DNA from: a bacterium
Lineage (GTDB): Bacteria; Cyanobacteriota; Vampirovibrionia; Gastranaerophilales; Gastranaerophilaceae
Direction: 5' to 3'
NCBI GenBank assembly: GCA_024408855.1
Contig: JAKSUQ010000004.1
Coordinates: 1 to 64,000, forward strand
DNA length: 64,000 nt
A program made the position numbers and the translations under genes. The notes under the pieces are model-generated. The model worked only from the letters and a program-made list of their open reading frames with translations, had not been told where the DNA came from and ran no database searches. Positions 53,868 to 64,000 of this stretch are shown here, in pieces (position 1 is the first letter of the stretch; each line of letters begins with the position of its first letter).

Positions 53868-55166
53868 TCAGATTTTACCAATTAAATCGTACACGGAAGC
53901 TCCTATTATTTCAACGATTTCGATATCACCCGGAATTAAAAGTTTATTTGTATGAATGTGAACAACTCCGTCAATTTCCGGTGCATCATACTGAGTTCTT
54001 GCAACTATTTCACCATCATCAGAACAACATTCAATAATACAAGGGAGCTTTTGTCCAACAAATTTGTTGTTTCTTTCTTTTGAAATTTCCTGTTGAAGTG
54101 CCATGAGCCTATTATATCTTGCTTTTGCGATACGTTTTGGCACTTGTGGTTTCATTGAATATGACGGAGTGCCTTTTTCTCTTGAATAACAAAATACGCC
54201 CATTCGGTCAAATTTCATTTCTTTAACAAAATTGTATAAGTGTTCAAAATGTTCCTCTGTTTCGCCGGGGTATCCGACTATAAATGCAGTTCTGATTGAT
54301 ACTTGCGGTATGTGCTTTCTTATATTGTCAATCATGTGGGTATAATCAAATGCCGGTCTGCACATATTCTTAAGCATTTCCGGATGAGAATGCTGAAGCG
54401 GAATATCAACGTATTTAACTGCTTTTTCGCACTCTTGAATTACATCCAATAGTTCATCACTCATTTGTGTAGGATAAGCATACATAATTCTAATCCAACC
54501 AAGTCCCTCGATTTTGTTTAATTCTTTTATTAATTCTGCAAGCATAGGTTTTTTGTACACATCAATCCCGTAACTTGTTGTATCTTGGGCAATGAGAATT
54601 ATTTCCGTAACACCGTTTTTAACCATGTTTTTTGCTTCTGTAATGATATTCTCCATTTTTCTGGAACGGTAATCTCCTCTTAAATAAGGAATAACACAAT
54701 ATCCGCAGCGATAATTGCAACCGTCAGCAATTTTTATATATGAGCTTGCCCCCATTGTAATCTGTTGTCGATTGATGTTTTCAGGATATATATATTCAGG
54801 TTTTTTGCTAACCTCTGATACATAGCCGTTTTCAATGTTTTTAAGAATTTCAATTATTTTTGTAAAATCAGTTGTTCCTACTGTTGCAACGATTTGTGGA
54901 ATTTCCTTTTTTAATTCTTCTGGATATTTTTGAGCAAGGCAACCTGCAACAATTATTTTTTTATTTTTCTCTGCCAATTCAAGAATTGTATGAACGGACT
55001 CACGTTCCGCATCATTAATAAATGAACAGGTATTTACAATAACAATATCTGTTTCGTTTTCATTTAAAGTGATTTCGTATCCGTTTTGAGCAAGTAAACC
55101 CAAAATCAATTCCGAATCAACAAGATTTTTTGCACAACCATGACTTATTAAAGCAATTTTTTTCAT
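53868..55166 (-). CDS. rimO: ribosomal protein S12 methylthiotransferase RimO
   Basis: RimO methylthiolates an Asp of ribosomal protein S12. It has the N-terminal UPF0004 domain (SHGCAKNLVDSEL, VNTCSFI, AGCLAQK, three Cys), the radical SAM core with CNYRCGYC (CxxxCxxC), and a C-terminal TRAM domain (VVHIHTNKLLIPGD). SHGCAKNLVDSE is the RimO type rather than MiaB. It is 432 aa, normal length. Confidence 0.95.
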   Translation of the reverse strand: MKKIALISHGCAKNLVDSELILGLLAQNGYEITLNENETDIVIVNTCSFINDAERESVHTILELAEKNKKIIVAGCLAQKYPEELKKEIPQIVATVGTTDFTKIIEILKNIENGYVSEVSKKPEYIYPENINRQQITMGASSYIKIADGCNYRCGYCVIPYLRGDYRSRKMENIITEAKNMVKNGVTEIILIAQDTTSYGIDVYKKPMLAELIKELNKIEGLGWIRIMYAYPTQMSDELLDVIQECEKAVKYVDIPLQHSHPEMLKNMCRPAFDYTHMIDNIRKHIPQVSIRTAFIVGYPGETEEHFEHLYNFVKEMKFDRMGVFCYSREKGTPSYSMKPQVPKRIAKARYNRLMALQQEISKERNNKFVGQKLPCIIECCSDDGEIVARTQYDAPEIDGVVHIHTNKLLIPGDIEIVEIIGASVYDLIGKI

Positions 55167-55360
55167 CTTTCACCCAAATACGAATGTACAAGAATAAGTT
55201 TATCACGTTATATTTTCTCTATCAATGGGATATTTCATCAGAAAGCGGTTTTGTCAATACAAAAAATGTTAAAATTATGGTTAATTTTTGTAAATTCTAA
55301 TTTTGAATAATAGGCATGGGAAGCATGGTCAATTGTAAATTTTTTTATAAAAATGTTTAC

Positions 55361-55388
55361 TTGATATAAAAACGTGAAGTCATATTAT
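55361..55388 (+). promoter_or_regulatory. sigma-70-type promoter of the small transcript upstream of gyrB
   Basis: A -35 TTGATA and a -10 TATTAT lie 16 nt apart. A transcript from about 55395 would end at the terminator at 55491-55518. Confidence 0.6.
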
Positions 55389-55394
55389 AGTCAT

Positions 55395-55518
55395 ACAAGC
55401 GAAGGGAGTGATGGCTATTAGACTTGGGGAGAGTCGCAAATCAATAAAAAACAAATCAATAGGAAAAATTAGATTTTTGGGAATTAATTAAAGGACTTAC
55501 CTTGGTAAGTCCTTTTCT
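55395..55518 (+). ncRNA. candidate small RNA or small basic peptide gene, about 120 nt
   Basis: This unit has its own promoter and its own terminator. Inside it, ATG 55411, with AGGGAG a few bases upstream, opens a 26-codon frame beginning MAIRLGESRKSIKNKS that is strongly basic and ends at TAA 55491, overlapping the start of the terminator stem. Translated peptide or regulatory RNA are both possible; I do not match it to a known RNA family or ribosomal protein. Confidence 0.45.
55491..55518 (+). terminator. terminator of the small transcript
   Basis: An 11-bp stem AAGGACTTACC and its complement with a short loop, followed by TTTTCTATT. Confidence 0.85.
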
Positions 55519-55593
55519 ATTCATAAATAATTCAGGTGCGTATAAAACTTTCTGATGAAATGGGATGGTATTTGCAGAAATTTTTATTGTTTG

Positions 55594-55602
55594 TGGTATA
55601 AT
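55594..55602 (+). promoter_or_regulatory. extended -10 promoter of gyrB
   Basis: A perfect TATAAT at 55597-55602 is preceded by TGG, giving the extended -10 form TGnTATAAT about 50 bp before gyrB. The -35 region is poor (TTGCAG, 19 nt away). Confidence 0.5.
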
Positions 55603-55650
55603 TGTAATAAGGATAGTTGATTTATAAATGAGGTTATAAAAGGGGGATAG

Positions 55651-58083
<2,433 letters not shown>

Positions 58084-58120
58084 TTATGGTGTAATTGTTT
58101 GAATTATATGAATTTATAAC

Positions 58121-58153
58121 AAAAACGGGATAAACATTGTTTATCCCGTTTTT
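58121..58153. terminator. bidirectional terminator between gyrB and pgk
   Basis: A perfect 15-bp stem AAAAACGGGATAAAC and its complement flank a 3-nt loop; A and T runs at both ends let it serve both convergent genes. Confidence 0.9.
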
Positions 58154-58171
58154 CTAATGTTGTTTTAATTA

Positions 58172-59383
58172 TTAAACCATTGAATATTGAAGATCATCTA
58201 ATGCAGCAACACCAGGAAGAATTTTACCTTCAATAAATTCCAAAGAAGCTCCGCCACCGGTTGAAACGTGTGTGAAATCTTCAGCTTTGCAGAATTTTTT
58301 AGCAGCACTTACGGAATCGCCACCGCCGATTACGGAAGTTGCACCATTCTTGGTAGCTTCAACAATAGCTTCCAATACTGCCTTTGTGCCGTCAGCAAAT
58401 TTAGGATTTTCAAATGCTCCGACAGGTCCGTTCATAAGAATTGTTTTTGATGACTTAAGAACATCAGCGAATGCTTTTCTTGAGTCTAAACCTGCATCAA
58501 CACCTTCAAATCCGTCAGGAATTTCATTAATTTTAACAAACTTGTTTGTTCCGTTGCCTGAAAAATCGTCAGTAACGAGTACGTCAGTTGCCATAACAAG
58601 TTTAACACCTTTTTCTTCAGCTTTCTTTTGAATAGCTAAAGCTGTTTCAAGTTGATCATCTTCGCATATTGAAGTTCCGATTTTGCCGCCGTTAGCTTTA
58701 ACAAATGTATAAGCCATACCACCACCGATAATCATATTGTCAACTTTATCAAGTAAGTTTTCCAAAACACCGATTTTTGAAGAAACTTTTGCTCCGCCAA
58801 CAACTGCCGTAAAAGGTCTTACTGGATTGTCAAGTGCAGAAGATAAACATCTGATTTCTTTTTCCATTAATAATCCTGAAACAGCAGGTTTAAGAATTTT
58901 TGCTAATTTTGCTGTTGAAGTATGATTTCTGTGTGCTGCTCCAAATGCATCATTTACATAAAAATCACCTAATTTAGCAAGCTCTTGTGCAAATGTCATA
59001 TCGTCATCTTTTGCTTCTTCAGCTTTGTAGAAACGAATATTTTCCAATAAAGCTATTTGACCGTTTTTTAATTCGGAAACGTAATCTGATGCTTCTTCAA
59101 CGGACGGAATAAACATAATTTCTTCGCCAAAAATTTTTGACATATATTTTGCAACCGGTTCAAGCGAAAATTCCATGTTTTTTTCACCTTTAGGTCTGCC
59201 TAAGTGAGCCATAAGAATAATTTTTGCACCTTTTTCCTGTAATAATTTAACGGTAGGAATGATAGCCTGAATACGAGTGTCGTCTGTTACATTTTTGTTT
59301 TCATCCAAAGGTACATTTACGTCAACTCTGACGAGAGCTTTTTTACCTTGAATGTCATTCAAATCTTTGATTGATTTCTTCAT
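58172..59383 (-). CDS. pgk: phosphoglycerate kinase
   Basis: It converts 1,3-bisphosphoglycerate and ADP to 3-phosphoglycerate and ATP. Signatures: ALVRVDVNVPLDENKNV, LMAHLGRPKG, FVNDAFGAAHRNHTS, VVGGAKVSSKIGVL and the C-terminal VIGGGDSVSAAKKF...HVSTGGGASLEF. At 403 aa it is full length. The ATG has AGGAAAGAG upstream. gap is not adjacent. Confidence 0.97.
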   Translation of the reverse strand: MKKSIKDLNDIQGKKALVRVDVNVPLDENKNVTDDTRIQAIIPTVKLLQEKGAKIILMAHLGRPKGEKNMEFSLEPVAKYMSKIFGEEIMFIPSVEEASDYVSELKNGQIALLENIRFYKAEEAKDDDMTFAQELAKLGDFYVNDAFGAAHRNHTSTAKLAKILKPAVSGLLMEKEIRCLSSALDNPVRPFTAVVGGAKVSSKIGVLENLLDKVDNMIIGGGMAYTFVKANGGKIGTSICEDDQLETALAIQKKAEEKGVKLVMATDVLVTDDFSGNGTNKFVKINEIPDGFEGVDAGLDSRKAFADVLKSSKTILMNGPVGAFENPKFADGTKAVLEAIVEATKNGATSVIGGGDSVSAAKKFCKAEDFTHVSTGGGASLEFIEGKILPGVAALDDLQYSMV

Positions 59384-59528
59384 AATTCTCTTTCCTTTCT
59401 TTTATCAAGTTTGTGCTTTCACACTGATTTGTGAACAAATTGTAAAGATTAGCGAATTTTGTTGTTTTTATTTCGCAATCCTAACTTGATTATATCAAAA
59501 AAAAGGAAAGAGAAAATAATTCGTATTG

Positions 59529-60422
59529 CTATATATTGTATGCGTAGTTATTTAATCCGTTTTTGAGTTTATTTAAAGCTCTCGCTTCGGTTTGTCGGAT
59601 ACATTCTTTTGTTACTCCGTATAGTTTCCCGATATCTTCTAAGGTTGTTTTGGTGAAATTTTCCAAGCCGAAACGCATTTTTATAACGCTCTGCTCACGT
59701 TCTTTTAATGTCGAAACTATATTAGTAATTTCTTTTTTTAGTTCTTCGTATTCAATATTTTCTTCAACGCATACATTTTCGTCAGCTATAACATCTGCAA
59801 CGGAAAGTTCTTTGCCGTTATTGTTGTTATCAAAACTTCCTTCAATAGAAACGGTTGAAGTATATGCTGAGAGGTATGCATCAATTTTTTCAGGTTCAAT
59901 ATCCATTTTTTGTGCGACATCACGGTTTGTAACCTGACAATTATAATTTCGTTCCATTTCGGCCTTTACTTTTGAAAATTTTGATAATGTTTCTTGAACA
60001 TATACAGGAATCTTCATACAGTATGATTGTTCAGAAATAGCTTTGAACATTGCTTGTTTTATCCACCAAGATGCATATGTTGAAAATCTGTAACCAAGTT
60101 CAGGGTTGAATTTTTCTACTGCAACCATTAAACCTAAATTTCCCTCTTGAATTAAATCAACAATCGGAAGTTTTGAAACGTGAATAGCTTTTCTTGCAAT
60201 AGTAACAACCAATTTTAAATTTGCTCGTACAAGTTCTTTTTTGGCTTGCAAATCTCCGGCTTTAACTTTCAATGCCAATTCTTTTTCTTCGGCCGGTGAA
60301 AGTTGTTGAATTGAATTGATTTTTCTTAAATAACTTCCGATTTCGGAAGTCGAACTTGCATAAGCTGGCGCAAACGGATTTGACATACCTGTTTTTTTGA
60401 GTGAGATTAAAATTTCTTTCAT
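59529..60422 (-). CDS. RNA polymerase sigma-70 family factor (group 2-like)
   Basis: Regions 1.2 to 4 are present: INSIQQLSPAEEKELALKVK, ANLKLVVTIARKA, DLIQEGNLGLMVAVEKFNPELGYRFSTYASWWIKQAM (in part), region 3, and the helix-turn-helix TTLEDIGKLYGVTKECIRQTEARAL. At 297 aa it lacks the long N-terminus of the primary sigma, so it is a second, alternative sigma. ATG 60422 has GGAG 8 nt upstream. It stands alone; what it controls is unknown. Confidence 0.9.
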   Translation of the reverse strand: MKEILISLKKTGMSNPFAPAYASSTSEIGSYLRKINSIQQLSPAEEKELALKVKAGDLQAKKELVRANLKLVVTIARKAIHVSKLPIVDLIQEGNLGLMVAVEKFNPELGYRFSTYASWWIKQAMFKAISEQSYCMKIPVYVQETLSKFSKVKAEMERNYNCQVTNRDVAQKMDIEPEKIDAYLSAYTSTVSIEGSFDNNNNGKELSVADVIADENVCVEENIEYEELKKEITNIVSTLKEREQSVIKMRFGLENFTKTTLEDIGKLYGVTKECIRQTEARALNKLKNGLNNYAYNI

Positions 60423-60596
60423 ACATAAACTCCATAGGGTAAAAGTAACATACAGTAAGGAAGAAAGACATAACACATATTCCTTATATACTTATGATAT
60501 ATCATGGAGATATAAACTTCAAGTGTTTTGTTAAGAAATATTACAAAAAGTGTCCTTCAAATTGAATATTTTTACATTTCTTAATATTATTTAAGT

Positions 60597-62348
60597 ATGA
60601 TTGAATTGTTAGCTCCTGCACAAACTGTTGAACATGGGATTGCCGCTATTGATTGCGGTGCTGATGCTGTCTATATTGGTGCATCTGATTTTGGAGCAAG
60701 AAAAAGTGCTTCAAATTCTTTAACAGATATTAAACGGCTGACTGATTATGCACATTTTTTCAATGCAAAAGTTTATGTTACCGTGAATACGATATTGACA
60801 GATGATGAGTTAAATCAAGCTCAAAAATTAGTCAATGAACTATATAAAATCAAAGTTGATGCAATTATTGTTCAGGATATGGCTTTGTTAAATATTGAGC
60901 TACCGCCGATTCCGATATATGCAAGTACTCAATGTGATAACAGGTTTTTGGATAAAATAAACTTTTTCGAAAAAATAGGAATTAAACGTGTAATTTTGGC
61001 AAGAGAATTATCTTTGTCGCAAATAAAAGAAATATGCGATAATACAAATCTTGAAATTGAAACATTTATCCATGGAGCTTTGTGTGTATCGTATAGTGGT
61101 CAATGCTATTTGAGTGCATCAATCGGCGGTCGTTCTGCTAATCGTGGAGAATGTGCACAACCTTGTCGTAAAAAATATTCTCTTGTTGATGTGAAATCCG
61201 GAAAATATATTGTAAAAGACAAGCATTTGCTTTCATTGAAAGATTTTAATGCATCTAAGCATATTAAAAAACTTGCGGAAATTGGAGTTACGTCTTTCAA
61301 AATTGAGGGACGTCTAAAAAATATCAATTATGTTAAAAATGTTGTTTCTTATTACAGGAATTTGATTGACGATTTTGCAGAAAAAAGTTCTTCCGGCAGG
61401 GTGATTACAGACTTTAAACCTGATATTAACAAAACTTTTAATCGTGGTTATACAGATTATTTTTTAGAAAAAAGAAAAAATATTTGTAATTTTGAAACGC
61501 CGAATTTTATCGGAGAAAAAATTGGTGTAGTGGATGAAGTACAAGGTAATTGTTTTGTAATCAACGGTAAAGACGTTCATCCTCAAGATGGAGTTTGTTT
61601 TTTTGTTAATGGTGTCCAAGATGGCTTTTTGGTCAATAAAGTTATCGGAAACAAGATTTATCCTAATAAAAGAGTTGATTTGCACAAAGGAATTGAACTA
61701 TACAGAAACTATGATGTTGAGTTTGAAAAAGAGCTTTCAGGTGCAAAATTCCGCAGAGTATTAGACGTAAAATCCGAAATTAAGAAAAATGTAATTTCTG
61801 CAATCGATGAGGATGGTATTATGGTTGAAGTTTCTATGCCTGATTGTGAGGCTGCAAATAATCAGGAAAATATGAAGAGAATTTTTATTGAACAATTTTC
61901 TAAAACCGGAAATACTAATGTTGAATTTGTAGAAATAAATTTAAAAACAGATGTTTTGCCGTATATGAAAATTTCTCAGATTAATGAACTCAGGAGAAGT
62001 TTAATCGAAAAGTTAAAAGAGGCGAGAATAAATAATTATAAAAATAATAAACAAGACAAGCTGAAAACTGTTGAATATCCTCAAAAGGTACTGAATTATA
62101 AAGCTAATATATATAATCAAAGGGCTAAAGAATTTTATGAAAAATGTGGTGCAGTTGTTTCTGAATATGCCTTTGAAGCTCAAAATAATTATTCGAAAAA
62201 AGAGTTGATGAGGACAAAACATTGTCTTAAATTTGCGTTGGGTAAATGTGGTAACAAGGAAGAATGGATGCTTGAAGATTCACAAAATAAACGTTATCCG
62301 TTAGAGTTTGATTGTTCAAAGTGTGAAATGGCAATAAAGCATTCCTAA
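60597..62348 (+). CDS. peptidase U32-family protein (RlhA/YhbU-like)
   Basis: The U32 core is clear: ELLAPAQTVEHGIAAIDCGADAVYIG and HGALCVSYSGQCYLSASIGGRSANRGECAQPCRKKY, whose cysteines are conserved iron-sulfur or metal ligands. The C-terminal part has the CGNKEEW and FDCSKCEM motif. Members such as RlhA hydroxylate 23S rRNA C2501 using prephenate; others are called collagenase-like. At 583 aa it resembles RlhA, but the target is not proven. The ATG has no strong ribosome site. Confidence 0.88.
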   Translation: MIELLAPAQTVEHGIAAIDCGADAVYIGASDFGARKSASNSLTDIKRLTDYAHFFNAKVYVTVNTILTDDELNQAQKLVNELYKIKVDAIIVQDMALLNIELPPIPIYASTQCDNRFLDKINFFEKIGIKRVILARELSLSQIKEICDNTNLEIETFIHGALCVSYSGQCYLSASIGGRSANRGECAQPCRKKYSLVDVKSGKYIVKDKHLLSLKDFNASKHIKKLAEIGVTSFKIEGRLKNINYVKNVVSYYRNLIDDFAEKSSSGRVITDFKPDINKTFNRGYTDYFLEKRKNICNFETPNFIGEKIGVVDEVQGNCFVINGKDVHPQDGVCFFVNGVQDGFLVNKVIGNKIYPNKRVDLHKGIELYRNYDVEFEKELSGAKFRRVLDVKSEIKKNVISAIDEDGIMVEVSMPDCEAANNQENMKRIFIEQFSKTGNTNVEFVEINLKTDVLPYMKISQINELRRSLIEKLKEARINNYKNNKQDKLKTVEYPQKVLNYKANIYNQRAKEFYEKCGAVVSEYAFEAQNNYSKKELMRTKHCLKFALGKCGNKEEWMLEDSQNKRYPLEFDCSKCEMAIKHS

Positions 62349-62383
62349 AAAGTATATTGTTATAAGAACAGAAATTTTTCAAT

Positions 62384-62416
62384 AAAAAAGCAGGTATTTA
62401 CAATACCCGCTTTTTT
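62384..62416. terminator. bidirectional terminator between the U32 and HEAT genes
   Basis: AAAAAAGC, one mismatch, GGTATT pairs with AATACC and GCTTTTTT around a short loop, with T and A runs at the ends. Confidence 0.8.
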
Positions 62417-62435
62417 ATGTTTATTTTTTATTAGA

Positions 62436-63290
62436 TTAAACGCTTAATGCTTTTTTCTGTTGGCTTGCTCCCGGAATAGCTTGCCAATTAGCTGCCATGA
62501 TTTTTTTGAATGATTTAAGTGCAGTATCTTCAAGTTCACCAAGTTCCTCTGCTTCCATTATTAGTTCTCTTAAAGGTAACAACGCTCTTTGATCACGCAA
62601 AACACCTAATGCAGCTGCTGCACCGGCTCTTACCAAATCATTTTCCGAACGGTTTTTCATAACGTCAATTAATGCAGGAACAGCTTTGGTGTCATTCAAT
62701 TTACCCAAAGATGTAACCGCATATATTCTTACATTAACCCATTCGTCATATAGCATGTTAATAATTTTATCAACGCATTTTTTGTTGCCAATTTCACCCA
62801 AAGCTCTTGTTGCGTCGCAACGAACATTAACTTTTTCGTGATCAAGGGAGCTTATTAATGCATCTGTTGCAACATCACCGATTTCAATAAGTGCATCTGT
62901 TGCAGTTATACAAACTTGTGAATTTTCGTCGTTAAGAGCTTCAACCAAAGGTTCAACAACTATAGCTCCGCCAAGACGACCTAATGCACGAGCAGCACGC
63001 ACTCTTACATCTACATTTCTGTCTTCTCTCAAAGATTCGATAAGATGCTCTGTTGCTTTGGAATCGCCCAATTCGCCTAATGCTCTTGCAGCATATAAAC
63101 GAACAGAACCGTTTTTGTCATTTTTTAATACATCAATTAACGGTTCAACTGCTTTGGAATCGCCCATTTCGCCCAAAACACGTGCAGCATTGTATCTTAC
63201 TTTTTCTGAACTGCTTGACATTAAGTCATTGATTAGTTCTTGAAAAGATTTCTTTGCTTGTTTCTTTTTACTGTTAACAGTAATTGTCAT
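62436..63290 (-). CDS. HEAT-repeat (PBS-lyase-like) protein
   Basis: From about residue 28 to 250, seven or more repeats of 31 residues share the pattern VRYNAARVLGEMGDSKAVEPLIDVLK, each a pair of helices of the PBS-lyase HEAT-like family. Such proteins are usually protein-binding scaffolds; in cyanobacteria some attach bilins to phycobilisomes, which cannot be assumed here. There is no signal peptide. The ATG at 63290 has GGAGG upstream. The N-terminus is Lys-rich, and the C-terminus is a short tail ending in QQKKALSV. Confidence 0.88.
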   Translation of the reverse strand: MTITVNSKKKQAKKSFQELINDLMSSSSEKVRYNAARVLGEMGDSKAVEPLIDVLKNDKNGSVRLYAARALGELGDSKATEHLIESLREDRNVDVRVRAARALGRLGGAIVVEPLVEALNDENSQVCITATDALIEIGDVATDALISSLDHEKVNVRCDATRALGEIGNKKCVDKIINMLYDEWVNVRIYAVTSLGKLNDTKAVPALIDVMKNRSENDLVRAGAAAALGVLRDQRALLPLRELIMEAEELGELEDTALKSFKKIMAANWQAIPGASQQKKALSV

Positions 63291-63585
63291 ACGCGTAACC
63301 TCCGTAATCGCAAAATAAATATATTAACTTCTACACAAATATATTAAGTTCATATAATGTACAAAATTGCTTTTATTTTTTGCATTCTGTTACAAAACGT
63401 AACATCTGTTTTTTAGCGTATAAAATACACTTATTCTCCATGCACTAAACAGTATAACATATTATTCCGATTATTGACTCCGCCACTAAAAGTTTTTTGA
63501 CTTTTCTTGATGTAATTGTTTTATAAAAAGTCGTTAAAACCAATTACTATAAGGGTTTAAATCTCTTAACAAAAGTTAATATTTA
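63291..63585. other. intergenic region before the kinase gene
   Basis: An AT-rich stretch with no ORF or RNA found. It should hold the HEAT-protein promoter on the minus strand. I see no clear terminator for the kinase. Confidence 0.4.
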
Positions 63586-64000
63586 TTACTTACTCGGGAT
63601 AGTAATAATAAATGAGCTTCCTTTACCAAGTTCTGTTTTTACTTCAATTTTCCCGTTGTGTTTTTCAATGATTTTTTGTGAAATAGCAAGCCCTAAGCCC
63701 GTTCCAACACCTGCGCTTTTTGTTGTATATCCTGCAAAAAATATTTTTTCCGGTTCTTTTATTCCGCAACCTGTATCCGATATTATGACTTTTAAATTGT
63801 TTTTTTCAAAAATCGTGTCAATAGTTATTGAACCTTCGCCGGATATGGCGTGAGCTGCATTTACAAGAATATTCATAAAGACTTGATTAAGCATATTCGG
63901 ATAACATTTTATAAGAGGTAAATCACCGTAATTTTTGACTATTGTAATTCTGTTTTTGGTTTCATGCCTTATTAAATCAAGTGTTAAATCAAGTTCTTTA
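63586..64000 (-). CDS. sensor histidine kinase, C-terminal part (cut by window edge)
   Basis: The ATPase domain is seen to its end: NQVFMNILVNAAHAISGEG (N box), ISDTGCGIKEPEKIFFAGYTTK (G1 and F boxes) and GTGLGLAISQKIIEKHNG (G2), then a short end. The frame stays open to position 64000, reading LDLTLDLIRHETKNRITIV before the N box. The sensor and dimer domains lie outside. It phosphorylates itself and a response regulator that is not visible here. Confidence 0.85.
   Translation of the reverse strand, partial: KELDLTLDLIRHETKNRITIVKNYGDLPLIKCYPNMLNQVFMNILVNAAHAISGEGSITIDTIFEKNNLKVIISDTGCGIKEPEKIFFAGYTTKSAGVGTGLGLAISQKIIEKHNGKIEVKTELGKGSSFIITIPSK

Overview
This window is AT-rich, densely coded chromosome from a bacterium with an outer membrane. 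Evidence for the outer membrane is a TolC-type channel, a filamentous-haemagglutinin (TpsA-like) exoprotein and a GT9 glycosyltransferase. A strictly or facultatively anaerobic life is suggested by a flavodiiron protein, a very short rubredoxin and many radical-SAM-type genes. The gene mix, the YggT/MTA phosphorylase/GH57 cluster, the HEAT-repeat protein and the low GC fit gut Gastranaerophilales (Vampirovibrionia/Melainabacteria, the non-photosynthetic sister group of Cyanobacteria). That placement is inference; no rRNA or tRNA gene was seen.

Positions 1-15.6 kb are an accessory region. It holds short palindromic repeats, an ORF6N-domain remnant, a 595-residue EF-hand/YD-like repeat protein with near-identical internal repeats, a decayed radical SAM gene and an IS30-type transposase relic. 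It also holds a run of effector-like genes: a calpain-like cysteine protease split at a G6 tract, an unknown TPR-like protein coupled to a membrane-tailed amidohydrolase, an ADP-ribosyltransferase-fold protein with a membrane segment, and a protein whose Cys/His spacing matches CNF/CheD-type deamidases. Between them lie a purine permease and a CoaD-CoaE pair. Several unrelated proteins here, including CoaD and CoaE, carry an N-terminal extension with a short aromatic/small-residue motif (such as INFGS, ISFKS, VTFKS) ahead of the normal domain. CoaE also carries a DUF5662-like domain at its C-terminus. This shared tag is the best candidate for an undescribed system.

Positions 15.8-30 kb are mostly housekeeping: a tolC-hlyD efflux pair, a zinc-ribbon/RGG-like protein with rimM and trmD, yidD, efp, accB-accC, small secreted proteins, a Nif3-like gene, coaBC and dnaK. 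Positions 30-36.6 kb hold redox and envelope-stress functions: rubredoxin, a PTPS/QueD-like protein with a zinc ribbon, an anti-sigma/ECF sigma/Spy-like module with a matching ECF promoter, flavodiiron protein, a YkgJ-type protein, a membrane acyltransferase-like protein and an M48-like protein whose zinc motif has lost a histidine.

Positions 36.6-64 kb hold prfA, dnaN-leuD, the operon mtnP-yggT-GT9-GH57, the haemagglutinin-like exoprotein, a beta-lactamase-fold serine hydrolase, a phosphohexomutase with GtrA, an M16 peptidase, rimO with a VanY-type peptidase, gyrB, pgk, a group-2-like sigma factor, a U32 protein, a HEAT-repeat protein and a histidine kinase cut by the window edge. A compact promoter-small ORF-terminator unit just upstream of gyrB may be a small RNA or a small basic peptide gene.
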